A DNA stretch of 64,000 nt from Bacteroidales bacterium (GTDB lineage: Bacteria > Bacteroidota > Bacteroidia > Bacteroidales > P3), in NCBI GenBank assembly GCA_024400565.1, contig JAKSMQ010000006.1, positions 1-64,000 on the forward strand, written 5' to 3'. Below, piece by piece: positions 55,270 through 64,000 of the stretch. Numbering within the stretch: the stretch's first letter is position 1; each line of letters opens with the position of its first letter. Under the pieces are notes generated by a model. That model ran no database searches and was not told the origin of the DNA. It saw only the letters and a list, made by a program, of their open reading frames with translations. The position numbers and the translations under genes were made by a program.

Positions 55270-56255
55270 AAAGAATACTTGCAATTCTCCTTTTCGCACT
55301 CACTCTTGGTGTCTGCCAGGCTCAGAAAGTGGTTACCCTCAGCTGGGATACCACCCATGTGACGCTCGGCAAGCATGCCACCATCACCATAGGAGACCAG
55401 CTCAACCTGGTAGTGGAGGTATCCAATATCGACCTCTCTTCCCAGCACGTCATATTCCCCACCAAGGAAGACCTCTCCCGCAGCCATCTTGAACTCGTTT
55501 CGCAGAGTTACGATACCGTAAGCCAGTCGGGTCAGTCGGCTACCGTACGCCAGGTGAACGTGGTCACATGCTTCGACGAAGGGGAATATACCATCGACAG
55601 CATAGCCGTCCAATGGTCCGATGCTCCCGTCTATAGCAACGATGTGCTTACCCTCAAGGTAATGGATGTGGCTAATGTAGACACCGTAAAGGCCGAAATC
55701 AAGGATATTGCCGACGTGATGCGCGAGCCCTATACCTTCTGGGAGATATTCCGTTGGGTGTTGCTGGCTTTAGGAGTAGCCCTGATAGTGGTAGCAGCCA
55801 TCTTTATCACCCGTCGCATCAAGGCCAACAAGCCTATCATCTCTTTGCCCGCGGCTCCTCCTGTACCAGACTACCAGCAGGCCCTCAACGACCTTGAGAA
55901 ATTGCGTGTCCGCAACCTCTGGCAGGCAGGATTCCAGAAAGAGTACCATACCGAGCTTACCGATATCCTCCGTCTCTATCTCAACAGGCGTTTCGGTATC
56001 GATTCGGCAGAGATGACTTCCGACCAGACCCTTGAGGCCTATGCCGAAAAACAGGTGTCGCAAGAGAGTTACGACCGTCTGCGCCATATTCTCCGTACAG
56101 CCGATATGGTGAAGTTTGCCAAAGCAGAACCCCAGCCCTACGAGCACGACAGGTCGATGGCAGATGCCAAACTGTTTGTAGAAGAAACCCGTCCGGCAGA
56201 ATCTGTCCGAAAGGAGGAAAGTCCGTTTGCCGACGAGAATGGTACTCAAGCATAA
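55266..56255 (+). CDS. Bat operon membrane protein (DUF4381-like)
   Basis: The 329-residue protein has a signal peptide (to about residue 19), a periplasmic beta-rich domain (about 25-140), one membrane segment (about 160-183, WVLLALGVALIVVAAIFI) and a cytosolic tail with helical blocks (KEYHTELTDILRLYLNRRFG). It occupies the place between DUF58 and BatA where Bacteroides operons carry a small membrane protein. Role unknown, but presence in the operon implies a subunit of the Bat complex. It overlaps the DUF58 stop by 4 nt, suggesting coupled translation. Confidence 0.8.
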   Translation: MKRILAILLFALTLGVCQAQKVVTLSWDTTHVTLGKHATITIGDQLNLVVEVSNIDLSSQHVIFPTKEDLSRSHLELVSQSYDTVSQSGQSATVRQVNVVTCFDEGEYTIDSIAVQWSDAPVYSNDVLTLKVMDVANVDTVKAEIKDIADVMREPYTFWEIFRWVLLALGVALIVVAAIFITRRIKANKPIISLPAAPPVPDYQQALNDLEKLRVRNLWQAGFQKEYHTELTDILRLYLNRRFGIDSAEMTSDQTLEAYAEKQVSQESYDRLRHILRTADMVKFAKAEPQPYEHDRSMADAKLFVEETRPAESVRKEESPFADENGTQA

Positions 56256-56286
56256 TCCCCCCAATTACTATCCCCTTTACTAAGAA

Positions 56287-57279
56287 ATGAATTTCACATT
56301 TGCAAATCCCTGGATGCTGCTCGGCCTGGTACTGGTCCCCCTTATGGTGGGCTGGTACTGGTGGCGCTACCGTAAGCAAAACAGTTCGATAGTGTTTCCT
56401 GGCGTGAGCGACTTCCAGCAATATGGTAAAACCCTCCGCCAGCGTCTTCGCCATCTGCCCTTTGCTCTACGTGTTCTTGCTGTAGCCGCATTGGTAGTGG
56501 CTCTGGCCCGTCCACAAAGCAAACTCAGCCGTCAGGAGATGAAGGTTGAAGGTATCGACGTGGTATTGGCTCTTGACGTTAGCGGATCCATGTTGGCCGA
56601 AGATTTCTCTCCCAATCGACTCGAAGCGGCCAAGAAGGTAGCCTCCAACTTCATAGCCGGCCGCAAGGACGACCGTATGTCGATAGTAGTCTTTTCTGGC
56701 GAAGCCTACACTCAGGTCCCTCTCACTATCGACCATCAGGTGTTGCAGAACCAGCTGATGAATATCAAGAGTGGTATCATCAAGGATGGTACCGCTATGG
56801 GAGATGGTCTTGCAACAGCCATCAACCGCATCAAGGACTCCAAGGCTAAGAGCAAAGTCATTATCCTGCTCAGCGATGGTGTCAACAATATGGGCTCAGT
56901 CGACCCCATGTCGGCAGCAGAAATATGCGCCCTCTATGGAATTAGGCTCTATACTATCGGTATCGGTAGCAGGGGCGATGCTCCCTATCCTGTACGTGAC
57001 CCCTACACAGGCCGTGTACATCGCCAGCGAATCCCCGTCGAGATTGATGAGGCACTCATGAAACAGATGTCGTCGGCAACCGAAGACGGCCAGTATTTCC
57101 GCTCTACCAATAAGAAGTCGCTTCAGGAAATCTTTGACCAGATTGACAAGATGGAGAAGACCAAGATTGATGTTACCCAATATCAGCAGACCAAAGATGA
57201 ATACCTTCCCTTCCTCCTGCTGGGTCTCCTCAGTTTTGCCCTCGAAGTACTTCTCCAGCTTCTCTATTTCAAACGCTAA
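56287..57279 (+). CDS. batA: BatA, VWA-domain aerotolerance protein
   Basis: The 330-residue protein has an N-terminal membrane segment (about 8-26), another near 58-75, a von Willebrand A domain with the metal-ion site D97-VSGS in LALDVSGSM, and a C-terminal membrane segment near 310-327. BatA and BatB are paralogous, exposed on one side of the inner membrane, and required for oxygen tolerance and mutual complex formation in Bacteroides. The paralogue BatB follows 49 nt later. Confidence 0.93.
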   Translation: MNFTFANPWMLLGLVLVPLMVGWYWWRYRKQNSSIVFPGVSDFQQYGKTLRQRLRHLPFALRVLAVAALVVALARPQSKLSRQEMKVEGIDVVLALDVSGSMLAEDFSPNRLEAAKKVASNFIAGRKDDRMSIVVFSGEAYTQVPLTIDHQVLQNQLMNIKSGIIKDGTAMGDGLATAINRIKDSKAKSKVIILLSDGVNNMGSVDPMSAAEICALYGIRLYTIGIGSRGDAPYPVRDPYTGRVHRQRIPVEIDEALMKQMSSATEDGQYFRSTNKKSLQEIFDQIDKMEKTKIDVTQYQQTKDEYLPFLLLGLLSFALEVLLQLLYFKR

Positions 57280-57327
57280 CCCAAGAACAAGATAAGGATA
57301 ATACCTCAATAAACTCACTCAGACTCT

Positions 57328-58383
57328 ATGGTTCATTTCGAACATACCCACATACTCTATCTCCTGCTGGTTGTTCCGGCTCTCGTAGCCCTCTATGTAT
57401 GGCTACGAATCAGACGTCGCAACCGTTTGGAGGCCTTTGCCGATTCTCAGCTCCTGCATTCGCTCATGCCTGACGAGAGCCGTCGGCGTCCCCATGTTAA
57501 GTTCGCTCTTCTAATGATGGCCTTATGCTGTCTCATTCTCACTTGGGCCAATCCCCAGGTAGGAACCAAGGTGGTAAAAGGCGAACGCCTGGGCTCTGAT
57601 ATTGCAGTCTGTCTCGATATCAGCCGAAGTATGATGGCTGAAGATGTAACCCCTAACCGACTGGAACGTAGCCAGCGTGCAGTCAGCACCCTACTCGATA
57701 AGCTGGGAAGCGACCGTGTCAGCCTTATAGTCTTTGCAGGAAGCGCCTATATCCAGATGCCTCTCACCAATGACTATAGCGCCACACGGATGTTTGTAGA
57801 CCAGACCTCCTGCGACCTCATCCAAGCTCAGGGTACAGCCATCGGAGAAGCCATCAACAAGGCAATGGAAAGTTTCGGTTATGGTAACCCCGATATTCCC
57901 TGGCAGAAGAAGCAGAGTAGAGCAATAATCGTTATCTCAGATGGCGAAAACCACGAGGATGATGCCGTAGAGGTTGCTCGTGATGCTGCTTCCGAAGGAG
58001 TTAAGGTGTTTACCATCGGTATGGGCTCAGATAAGGGAACTCCTATCCCCGAATACGAGCATGGCCGCAATATAGGCTACAAGAAAGACCGCGACGGCAA
58101 TGTGGTTACAACCCGTCTCAATGAGCAGATGCTGGTCGATGTTGCTAACGCCGGCAAGGGTACCTATGTGCGTTCAGCCAATATCTCGTCGGGTATCAAC
58201 GAAATCGTCAAGCAGCTCGAACAGCTGGAGAAAGACAATTACGGCAACGCTCTCTTCTCCGAATATGAGAGCCGCTATCAGTATCCTCTTGCAGCAGCCA
58301 TGCTGTTCCTCCTTGCCGAGGTGTTGCTGTTTGAGAAAAGAAACAATAAAATCAATTTTGGAAAAATCCTTAATCGCAAGTAG
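57328..58383 (+). CDS. batB: BatB, VWA-domain aerotolerance protein
   Basis: The 351-residue paralogue of BatA has the same plan: membrane segments near 10-26 and 58-76, a von Willebrand A domain with D97-ISRS in VCLDISRSM, the second MIDAS block VSLIVFAGSAY and a C-terminal segment near 320-337. In VWA terms the DxSxS site is intact. It abuts BatC directly (stop and start adjacent). Confidence 0.93.
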   Translation: MVHFEHTHILYLLLVVPALVALYVWLRIRRRNRLEAFADSQLLHSLMPDESRRRPHVKFALLMMALCCLILTWANPQVGTKVVKGERLGSDIAVCLDISRSMMAEDVTPNRLERSQRAVSTLLDKLGSDRVSLIVFAGSAYIQMPLTNDYSATRMFVDQTSCDLIQAQGTAIGEAINKAMESFGYGNPDIPWQKKQSRAIIVISDGENHEDDAVEVARDAASEGVKVFTIGMGSDKGTPIPEYEHGRNIGYKKDRDGNVVTTRLNEQMLVDVANAGKGTYVRSANISSGINEIVKQLEQLEKDNYGNALFSEYESRYQYPLAAAMLFLLAEVLLFEKRNNKINFGKILNRK

Positions 58384-59247
58384 ATGAAACGCTCATTATT
58401 ATTCATACTGGTTCTTTCGTTAGCCTGTAGTGCTGTTGCTCAGCAGAAGACAGTCAACAAGAAGACCACTCCTCAGACCCGCAAGGAGGTCCGCACAGGC
58501 AACAAGGCCTACAGCAAGAAAAACTATACCGACGCAGAGGCAGCATACCGCAAAGCCCTTGCTTCGGACAGTACCTACTACAAGTCGCAGTATAACCTGG
58601 GTAATTCTCTCTATCGTCAGAAGAACTACTCGCAAGCAGCCCAGCATTTCACCCGAGCCCTCCAGGATCCCACTCTCAGCGGTCGTAAGCGCTCTCAGGT
58701 ATACCACAATCTGGGCAACTCCTACATGCAGGAAGGTCTTTCCCAGCGCGATGGCCAGGGTGGGGGAAGAGAGCAGTTTCAGCAGGCTGTAACCAGTTAT
58801 CAGGAGGCCCTCAAACTCGATCCCAAGAATCAGGATACTAAATACAATCTCTCTTTGGCTAAGAAGCTTCTGGCTACCGCCCAACAGCAGCAAAACCAGA
58901 AACAGCAGCAAAACGGCGGCGGCAACAACAATAAGGATAAACAGGATAAGAAAGACCAGAATCAGGGTAACCAAGGCGACCAGAAGGATAAGGACAATCA
59001 GAAGAAACAGGGAGACCAGGGTGACAACAAGAACCAGAACGATAAGAAGGATCAGAACAAAGGCGACAACGGAAACCAGAAGCAGGATCCCAAGCAGGAT
59101 AAGGGTCAGCAGCCCAAGCAGAGCCAGAAGGAAAAGGATGCTGAACGTCTCCTCAACGCTGTCCGAAACAACGAAAAGAATACCCAGAAACAGGTTCGTC
59201 GCGGTCAGGAAAGCAAGGTTGACGGCCGCATAGAGAAAGATTGGTAA
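58384..59247 (+). CDS. batC: BatC, TPR protein with low-complexity tail
   Basis: The 287-residue protein has a signal peptide (to about 19) and three tetratricopeptide units (about 35-165, TYYKSQYNLGNSLYRQKNYSQA and similar). A tail of about 120 residues made almost wholly of Gln, Lys, Asn, Asp and Gly (about 168-287) follows. TPRs mediate protein contacts in the Bat complex; the tail is likely disordered. Such a biased tail is common in BatC but its length varies. About 130 nt separate it from BatD. Confidence 0.9.
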   Translation: MKRSLLFILVLSLACSAVAQQKTVNKKTTPQTRKEVRTGNKAYSKKNYTDAEAAYRKALASDSTYYKSQYNLGNSLYRQKNYSQAAQHFTRALQDPTLSGRKRSQVYHNLGNSYMQEGLSQRDGQGGGREQFQQAVTSYQEALKLDPKNQDTKYNLSLAKKLLATAQQQQNQKQQQNGGGNNNKDKQDKKDQNQGNQGDQKDKDNQKKQGDQGDNKNQNDKKDQNKGDNGNQKQDPKQDKGQQPKQSQKEKDAERLLNAVRNNEKNTQKQVRRGQESKVDGRIEKDW

Positions 59248-59376
59248 TTATTATCGACTTTTGCGTCCAAGCTTTATCGAAAGAATCAATCTACGCATCA
59301 ACTATCCGAAAATCCCATACTCAAATTCGAATTTGACCTCCACTATAACCAACTCAACGGAAACTCTCTATCGAAA

Positions 59377-61179
59377 ATGAAACGACTCTTAATATTCTCC
59401 TTCATTCTATTCTCGGCAGCAGTCATGCTGGCCCAGGAGATAACCACAGTCTGCCCTCGAAGCGTCAGCGTGGGGCAACGATTCCAAGTGTCATTCGAGG
59501 TGAATGCCCGACACAAGGACTTCCAGCCGCCTTCCTTTAATGGCCTTGAAGTGTTGCAGGGCCCCTGGACAGGATATTCTTCCCGCAAGTCTAACATTAA
59601 TGGCAAGCGTAGCGTGACACAGAATTTTACCTATACCTATGTCGTTGAAGCCCGAAAGGAAGGCACTATCACCATAGGTGGTGCAACCTGTGTCGTAGAG
59701 GGGCAGAAGATCAAAGGCTCCTCTACCCAGCTCAAGGTGGTAAAGGATCAGAGTAGTCCCACTCGTGGTGGAGCCTATGATAACCAGCAACAGAAACAGC
59801 ACGAAGATAAGGCCACCATCAATGGAGATGCACTATTCGCCCGCATTAATGTCAATAAAACAAATCCCTATCAGGGCGAGCAGGTCATTGTGACCTATAA
59901 GATTTATACCCAGGTGTCGCTCCATCAGTATTCTATCGACAAACTTCCCGGCAACAAGGGCTTCTGGAGCGAAGACCTTAGCGAGGGCAAACAGATAAAG
60001 CAGTCAGAAGAGACTATCAATGGTCGTCGTTATGTAGTGGCAGAAATCCGTCGTGGAGCTATCTTCGGACAGGAAACCGGTACCCAGCGTATCGCACCTC
60101 TCGAGCTCGACGTATTGGCTATGGTTCCTGTTCAGCGCCGCCGCACAGGTTCCATCTGGGATCTCTTCGATGACCCATTCTTCAACCAGGCTCAGGCTGT
60201 AGAACGTCATCTGACTACTAATTCACTTTCTCTTAACGTTAAACCCCTTCCCGAAGCTCCTGCCGGTTCTAATTTCAGCGGAGCCGTAGGTCAGTTTAAG
60301 GCTAAAGCCGAGATCGATCAGACCGAAGTCAAGGCCAACGAAGCAATAACCCTTCGTCTTACCGTCAGCGGTAGCGGAAACCTTCCTCTAATAGAGGCGC
60401 CCGAGGTAGAATTTGCCAAAGTTTTCGAGGTCTACGACCCCAAGGTGAACGATAAGATAAACCGCAACGATGGTGGCATCAGCGGCAGTCGCACCTTCGA
60501 GTGGATTCTCATACCCCAAAGCGCAGGCAACTACAAGATAGAACCTATCCGTTTTACCTTTTTCAATCCGCAGACCGGCTCCTATGAGACCCTCAATACC
60601 GAAGGTTTTGAGATAAAAGTGGCCAAGGGCGACGGCAACGATCGTCTCGTGTCCAGCAACAAGAGCGACCTCCAGCGTCTCAACGATGATATCAATCATA
60701 TCAAGTCGGGATCCGGCCGTCTCCAGTCTGATGCCGATTCCATCCTCTGGTGGCAATGGCTGCTCGCACTCCTTCCCATCTTGGCAGCTATAGTGGCTAT
60801 TGTGATGGGGCGCAAGCATCAGGCTCTCCTCAGAGACGAGGTTACCCTCCGTCAGACCCGAGCTATGAAACAGGCCCGCAAGCGTCTCCGCAATGCAGAA
60901 AGTCTGCTAACAGATTCCACTAAGGATGCTCTCTTTTACGAGGAAATCTATAAGGCTCTGTGGGGCTGTCTCAGCGACAAATACCGCATTCCCCGTTCGC
61001 GTCTCAACCGCGAGACTGTAGTAGAATGTCTCAACGAGCGCAATATCAATCCCGATCAGCTTTCTCTCATTATGGAGACCCTCCAGTCGGTCGATGAGGC
61101 CCGTTTTGCTCCCGGCGACAGCTCTGCCCGCAAGCACGAAATCTACAATCAGACTCTTTCCACTATTGCCGCACTTTAA
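59377..61179 (+). CDS. batD: BatD oxygen-tolerance protein
   Basis: The 600-residue protein has a signal peptide (to about 20). A long periplasmic portion has immunoglobulin-like beta modules (VSVGQRFQVSFEVNARH; LFARINVNKTNPYQGEQVIVTYKIY), and a membrane segment lies near 449-470 (WWQWLLALLPILAAIVAIVMG) with a cytosolic tail of helices. This is the BatD family, annotated with oxygen tolerance. The conserved KTNPYQGE and GSGNLPLIEAP blocks are present. The next gene starts 17 nt after it. Confidence 0.92.
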   Translation: MKRLLIFSFILFSAAVMLAQEITTVCPRSVSVGQRFQVSFEVNARHKDFQPPSFNGLEVLQGPWTGYSSRKSNINGKRSVTQNFTYTYVVEARKEGTITIGGATCVVEGQKIKGSSTQLKVVKDQSSPTRGGAYDNQQQKQHEDKATINGDALFARINVNKTNPYQGEQVIVTYKIYTQVSLHQYSIDKLPGNKGFWSEDLSEGKQIKQSEETINGRRYVVAEIRRGAIFGQETGTQRIAPLELDVLAMVPVQRRRTGSIWDLFDDPFFNQAQAVERHLTTNSLSLNVKPLPEAPAGSNFSGAVGQFKAKAEIDQTEVKANEAITLRLTVSGSGNLPLIEAPEVEFAKVFEVYDPKVNDKINRNDGGISGSRTFEWILIPQSAGNYKIEPIRFTFFNPQTGSYETLNTEGFEIKVAKGDGNDRLVSSNKSDLQRLNDDINHIKSGSGRLQSDADSILWWQWLLALLPILAAIVAIVMGRKHQALLRDEVTLRQTRAMKQARKRLRNAESLLTDSTKDALFYEEIYKALWGCLSDKYRIPRSRLNRETVVECLNERNINPDQLSLIMETLQSVDEARFAPGDSSARKHEIYNQTLSTIAAL

Positions 61180-61196
61180 TCTCTCAACTACCAGTT

Positions 61197-61949
61197 ATGA
61201 AACATCTATTTCCAATTCTATTCATATTCTGCGGACTCAGCGTTTGGGCACAATCCCCACGCGAAACTTTTGCTCTCGCAAATCAGGCTTACGAGCAGGG
61301 TCAGTATCAGCAGTCGGTCGAACTCTATCAGACTCTCATCGATGGTGGCTACGAGAGTGCTTCCCTTTACTATAATCTCGGCAACGCCTATTATCGTCAA
61401 AATGAGGCAGGCCAGGCTCTCCTCTGGTATGAGCGTGCCCATCGTCTTGCTCCTGCTGACCGCGACATCCGAGAAAACCTCGAGTTCGTATATAGTCATA
61501 CAGAAGACAATATCGAGACACTCCCTCAATTCCTCGTAGTACGCTGGTGGAACGCGGTTTGCAGCATAGCTAATCCTCGTGGCTGGATGACAATACTTAT
61601 TGTTGTTCTCTTTCTATTGGGAGGTGCTGTAGTACTCTTCTTCCTGGCTCGCAGCTATCAGATGCGCAAAGCAGGTCTTATTGCCTCTGGGGTCATGACT
61701 CTCGTTATGATGCTTTGTGTAGGACTCACCGTCTCCTCTTCATTCTCCGCCCACAGCCGTTCGGAGGCCATTGTTACAGCTCCCATGTCTGTCATCAAGA
61801 GTTCTCCCGATCAGGGAAGTGTCGACAAGTTTATCCTCCACGAAGGCTCTAAGGTGAAGATTTCTGATCGTGTAGATTCCTGGCTCAAGGTCACTATTGC
61901 CGACGGCAGCAAAGGTTGGGTCTCCGAGTCAGATATTACCATCATCTAA
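61197..61949 (+). CDS. batE: BatE, TPR protein with SH3-like C-terminus
   Basis: The 250-residue protein has a signal peptide (to about 18), TPR repeats (about 22-105), two membrane segments (about 124-147 and 156-178) and a C-terminal SH3-like domain (about 190-250, VDSWLKVTIADGSKGWVSESDI). This is the BatE layout. The SH3 may bind a peptide ligand or the cell wall. It is the last canonical bat gene. A WG-repeat gene follows within 17 nt, probably on the same transcript. Confidence 0.9.
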   Translation: MKHLFPILFIFCGLSVWAQSPRETFALANQAYEQGQYQQSVELYQTLIDGGYESASLYYNLGNAYYRQNEAGQALLWYERAHRLAPADRDIRENLEFVYSHTEDNIETLPQFLVVRWWNAVCSIANPRGWMTILIVVLFLLGGAVVLFFLARSYQMRKAGLIASGVMTLVMMLCVGLTVSSSFSAHSRSEAIVTAPMSVIKSSPDQGSVDKFILHEGSKVKISDRVDSWLKVTIADGSKGWVSESDITII

Positions 61950-61966
61950 CCATCATTCTGTCCTCT

Positions 61967-63253
61967 ATGAAACGCCAACTTATCCTTCTGCTCTTTCTCC
62001 TCTCAGCCTTGCCTATGTGGGCGCAGATAGCGTCCGAGGATGAGTATACCCTCATCGACGACGAGTCGTGCGGATGTGAACTCTATTTCGTAGACAGCAT
62101 CCAGACTACCAAGCGCGACGGACTCTTTGGCTTTAAGTTGGCAAACGGCCGCGAACTTGTAACGCCTCAGTATATGTTTGTTGACCAGTGGCATGGCGAC
62201 TACTGTCTCGTTTATCGCGATTATTACCAGTGTGGCCTTATCAATCGTCAGGGGAAAGAGGTAGTCCCCTGCATCTATCGAGAGATAAGCTATCCCGCAG
62301 AAGGTATGATTCGCGTCAATCAGAACGACCTCATCGGATTTCTCCACGAGGATGGTTCGCCAGCTATTCCTCCCCAATACCGTGCGGCCAGCACCTTTAG
62401 CGAAAACATGGCCGTTGTTGCGCTCGATGTCGACTCCTTCTATGTAGAATATGCCTGGATAGATAAGGAGGGCAACATCTGCCTCCGCAATGGCTACGAA
62501 TATGTATATCCCTTCTTCAACGGCTATGCTGTAGTTAAGAAATACGACCGATTCGGCATCATCGACACTCGGGGCGTCGAGGTGGTCCCCATCAAATACG
62601 AATTCATCAGCGGAGTGGATACCAATGGTATCTTCATAGTCCGCGATCCCGATGGCGATAAGTTTGCTCTCTTTAGTATTCAGGGCTTCAAGGCTATAAC
62701 CCCCTTCCGCTACGACGATTTCATAGGCTATGGCGATGGCCTCTACAACTATCGCAAAGGCGACCTTCAGGGCTATCTCGACACCCGTGGCCGGGAGGTC
62801 TTTGGTACCTTTACTATAGCAGCCCCCTTCTCTAACGGATATGCTATGGTAAGCAGGGGAGACAAGTATGGCATCATCGACAGTAGGGGGCATACCGTTC
62901 TGCCTATCGAATACGACTACCATTTCAACTGCCCCGACGGATATCTTTTTCACAACGGACTGGCTCCCGTCGAGAAAGACGGACTGGTGGGTTTCTGCAA
63001 CGAAGCCGGCCAGATTGTAATCCCCCTTCAGTATGAAGACTGCTTCGGGTTCCACGATAGTCGGGCACCTGTCAAGAAGAACGGCCTCTGGGGCTATATC
63101 GACACCGATGGCAGTCAGGTTGTACCCTTCGTTTTCCGCTTCGCCAGCCCCTTCAAATACGGTCGGGCCGAAGTGGTGAGCGATTTGAATGTCCACAAGA
63201 TAAATATCTCTGGCAAGTGCGTGAAAGCCTGTCAGGGATTCCCTCAATATTAG
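61967..63253 (+). CDS. WG-repeat protein downstream of batE
   Basis: The 428-residue secreted or periplasmic protein has a signal peptide (to about 20, MKRQLILLLFLLSALPMWAQ). About ten WG repeats cover nearly the whole length, as in CGLINRQGKEVVPCIY, FGIIDTRGVEVVPIKY and GIIDSRGHTVLPIEYDY. There is no TonB domain, unlike the WG-repeat protein at 42838. An ATG at 61916 would give an N-terminal extension overlapping batE; the signal peptide decides for 61967. WG repeats form beta-propeller-like domains; a ligand is unknown. It follows batE by 17 nt and probably shares the transcript. Confidence 0.82.
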   Translation: MKRQLILLLFLLSALPMWAQIASEDEYTLIDDESCGCELYFVDSIQTTKRDGLFGFKLANGRELVTPQYMFVDQWHGDYCLVYRDYYQCGLINRQGKEVVPCIYREISYPAEGMIRVNQNDLIGFLHEDGSPAIPPQYRAASTFSENMAVVALDVDSFYVEYAWIDKEGNICLRNGYEYVYPFFNGYAVVKKYDRFGIIDTRGVEVVPIKYEFISGVDTNGIFIVRDPDGDKFALFSIQGFKAITPFRYDDFIGYGDGLYNYRKGDLQGYLDTRGREVFGTFTIAAPFSNGYAMVSRGDKYGIIDSRGHTVLPIEYDYHFNCPDGYLFHNGLAPVEKDGLVGFCNEAGQIVIPLQYEDCFGFHDSRAPVKKNGLWGYIDTDGSQVVPFVFRFASPFKYGRAEVVSDLNVHKINISGKCVKACQGFPQY

Positions 63254-63279
63254 AATAACACCGAAAAATCCGAATATCC

Positions 63280-63690
63280 ATGTCACATATTGCATCACAT
63301 CAAGGTACAGTCATTGCTGTCGAGCAGGGAAAAGTCCGTGTTCAGATCGTTAGCGTCAGCGCTTGTGCCTCCTGTCAGGCTCATTCCCGTTGCGGCTTTG
63401 CAGAAAGCAAGGAGAAGGAGCTTGAGATAGAAACCCCGCTCTGGTCCGAACTCAAGGTGGGCGACACCGTTCAGGTCCAGATCAGCGAATCCAAAGGTAT
63501 GCTGGCTGTAGTGCTGGCCTATCTCGTACCCTCCGTCATCCTGCTGACAGGTCTTGTAGGCTTCCTTCAGCTGATGGGCGAATTGAGAGCCGTGCTCTTC
63601 ACCCTCCTCGTTGTAGCCCTCTATTATATAGTACTCTATTTCTGTCGCCATCGTCTGCAGAACAAGTTTACCTTTACCATCGAAAAATAA
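63280..63690 (+). CDS. RseC/MucC-like (SoxR reducing system) protein
   Basis: The 136-residue protein has an N-terminal Cys-containing segment (QIVSVSACASCQAHSRCGF, Cys-rich loop near 28-39), a beta segment and two membrane segments (about 75-95 and 100-120). This matches RseC, linked to SoxR reduction and often encoded next to the Rnf electron-transport complex. The Cys spacing is CxxC-x5-C, suggesting a metal or Fe-S site. Rnf genes may lie beyond the window. It is 26 nt downstream of the WG-repeat gene. Confidence 0.85.
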   Translation: MSHIASHQGTVIAVEQGKVRVQIVSVSACASCQAHSRCGFAESKEKELEIETPLWSELKVGDTVQVQISESKGMLAVVLAYLVPSVILLTGLVGFLQLMGELRAVLFTLLVVALYYIVLYFCRHRLQNKFTFTIEK

Positions 63691-63715
63691 TATCCGTTAT
63701 TAAATACAGTCTCCT

Positions 63716-64000
63716 ATGAAGATTACTACCCGTTATTATCGTTTTCTAACCCTTTGCAGTCTCTTCCTCATGGTGGTGCTGGCTCTTCCTCTGCGAGCCC
63801 AGGATCCCGCTAGCGAGAACGCCCTCAACGGCGAATATCGCGAGCTTATCCTCCAGCAGCTCCGTTCCGACATCACTTCACGTCAGAAATCGATGCAGAA
63901 CCACGCCAATAGCCTCCTTCTCAACCTTCCCATCGAAGAGAAACTCTACGACGAGTCCAAGTTCCATATTACAGCCAAGATGGTCGACGATATCCGTGAG
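63716..64000 (+). CDS. Exported protein, truncated by the window end
   Basis: Only the first 95 codons are in the window. The product starts MKITTRYYRFLTLCSLFLMV, a signal peptide ending near LRAQDP. The visible mature part is helical and polar (ENALNGEYRELILQQLRSD) with no recognised domain. It lies 25 nt after the RseC-like gene on the same strand and probably shares its operon. I do not recognise the family. The usual RseC neighbour, RnfB, does not fit this N-terminus. Confidence 0.7.
   Translation, partial: MKITTRYYRFLTLCSLFLMVVLALPLRAQDPASENALNGEYRELILQQLRSDITSRQKSMQNHANSLLLNLPIEEKLYDESKFHITAKMVDDIRE

Noticed and set aside
1..64000. tRNA, rRNA or tmRNA genes
   Set aside because: I scanned the gaps for acceptor-stem/TPsiC patterns and saw none; a computed scan would settle it.

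Overview
The window is a chromosomal segment of a Bacteroidota bacterium, most likely order Bacteroidales. The evidence is consistent: TAnnTTTG-type -7 promoter boxes, no Shine-Dalgarno bias, a Bacteroidales-style bat (aerotolerance) operon, a fused MurF-alanine racemase, an UpxY/NusG-like factor, DUF2851, a DUF4369/TlpA-type lipoprotein, and a type IX secretion (T9SS) pair, namely the outer-membrane barrel PorT and a cargo protein with a C-terminal sorting domain. KdsA and an RfaE1-type kinase indicate an LPS with Kdo and probably heptose. I could not place it to genus. I saw no rRNA, tRNA, CRISPR array, prophage or intact insertion sequence.

Layout: 1-759 holds repeats, then a promoter and a structured leader. 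760-4325 (+) encodes a FucP-type sugar transporter, an unusual cytidylyltransferase/GHMP-kinase fusion and GalE. 4551-11833 (-) holds an orphan NusG-like protein and a five-gene run: asparaginase, RfaE1, PorT, an FAD protein and UvrB. 11.9-13.7 kb is gene-free and packed with repeats. 13.7-14.8 kb (-) encodes a thioredoxin-like lipoprotein. 15.0-25.6 kb (+) runs guaB, three periplasmic PPIase/chaperone genes, a MoxR ATPase, a secreted Cys-rich protein, panB, an NfeD-like protein and flotillin. 26.2-34.5 kb holds a secreted protein (-), then OstA-like, GrpE, DnaJ, DUF2851 and MurF-Alr (+). 34.5-40.8 kb has a TPR membrane protein (-), then a DHOD-like protein, a four-helix-bundle protein, KdsA, an exonuclease and a CobW/G3E metallochaperone (+). 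41.0-52.2 kb (-) has an LtaS-like sulfatase, a WG-repeat/TonB protein, an iron alcohol dehydrogenase, a lipoprotein, TyrS and a large T9SS cargo. 53.3-64.0 kb (+) is moxR-DUF58-batABCDE, followed by a WG-repeat protein, an RseC-like protein and the start of an exported protein.

Much of the coding content serves the envelope: outer-membrane protein chaperones, LPS transport and synthesis, peptidoglycan precursors, T9SS and the Bat complex. The least explained material is in the gaps. Two ~450-bp intergenic regions (12.2 and 45.05 kb) are paralogous and built from degenerate 11-bp units whose GGCC or GGAC cores recur every 11 bp. A third short array of the same phase lies at 52.79 kb, and 22-bp units (2 x 11) lie at 39.27 kb. 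A second repeat family combines GTGAAT-type heptamers with a 75-bp multi-hairpin element, seen at both 0.1 and 13.5 kb. These, the structured leader at 540 and the transferase-kinase fusion are the best leads.
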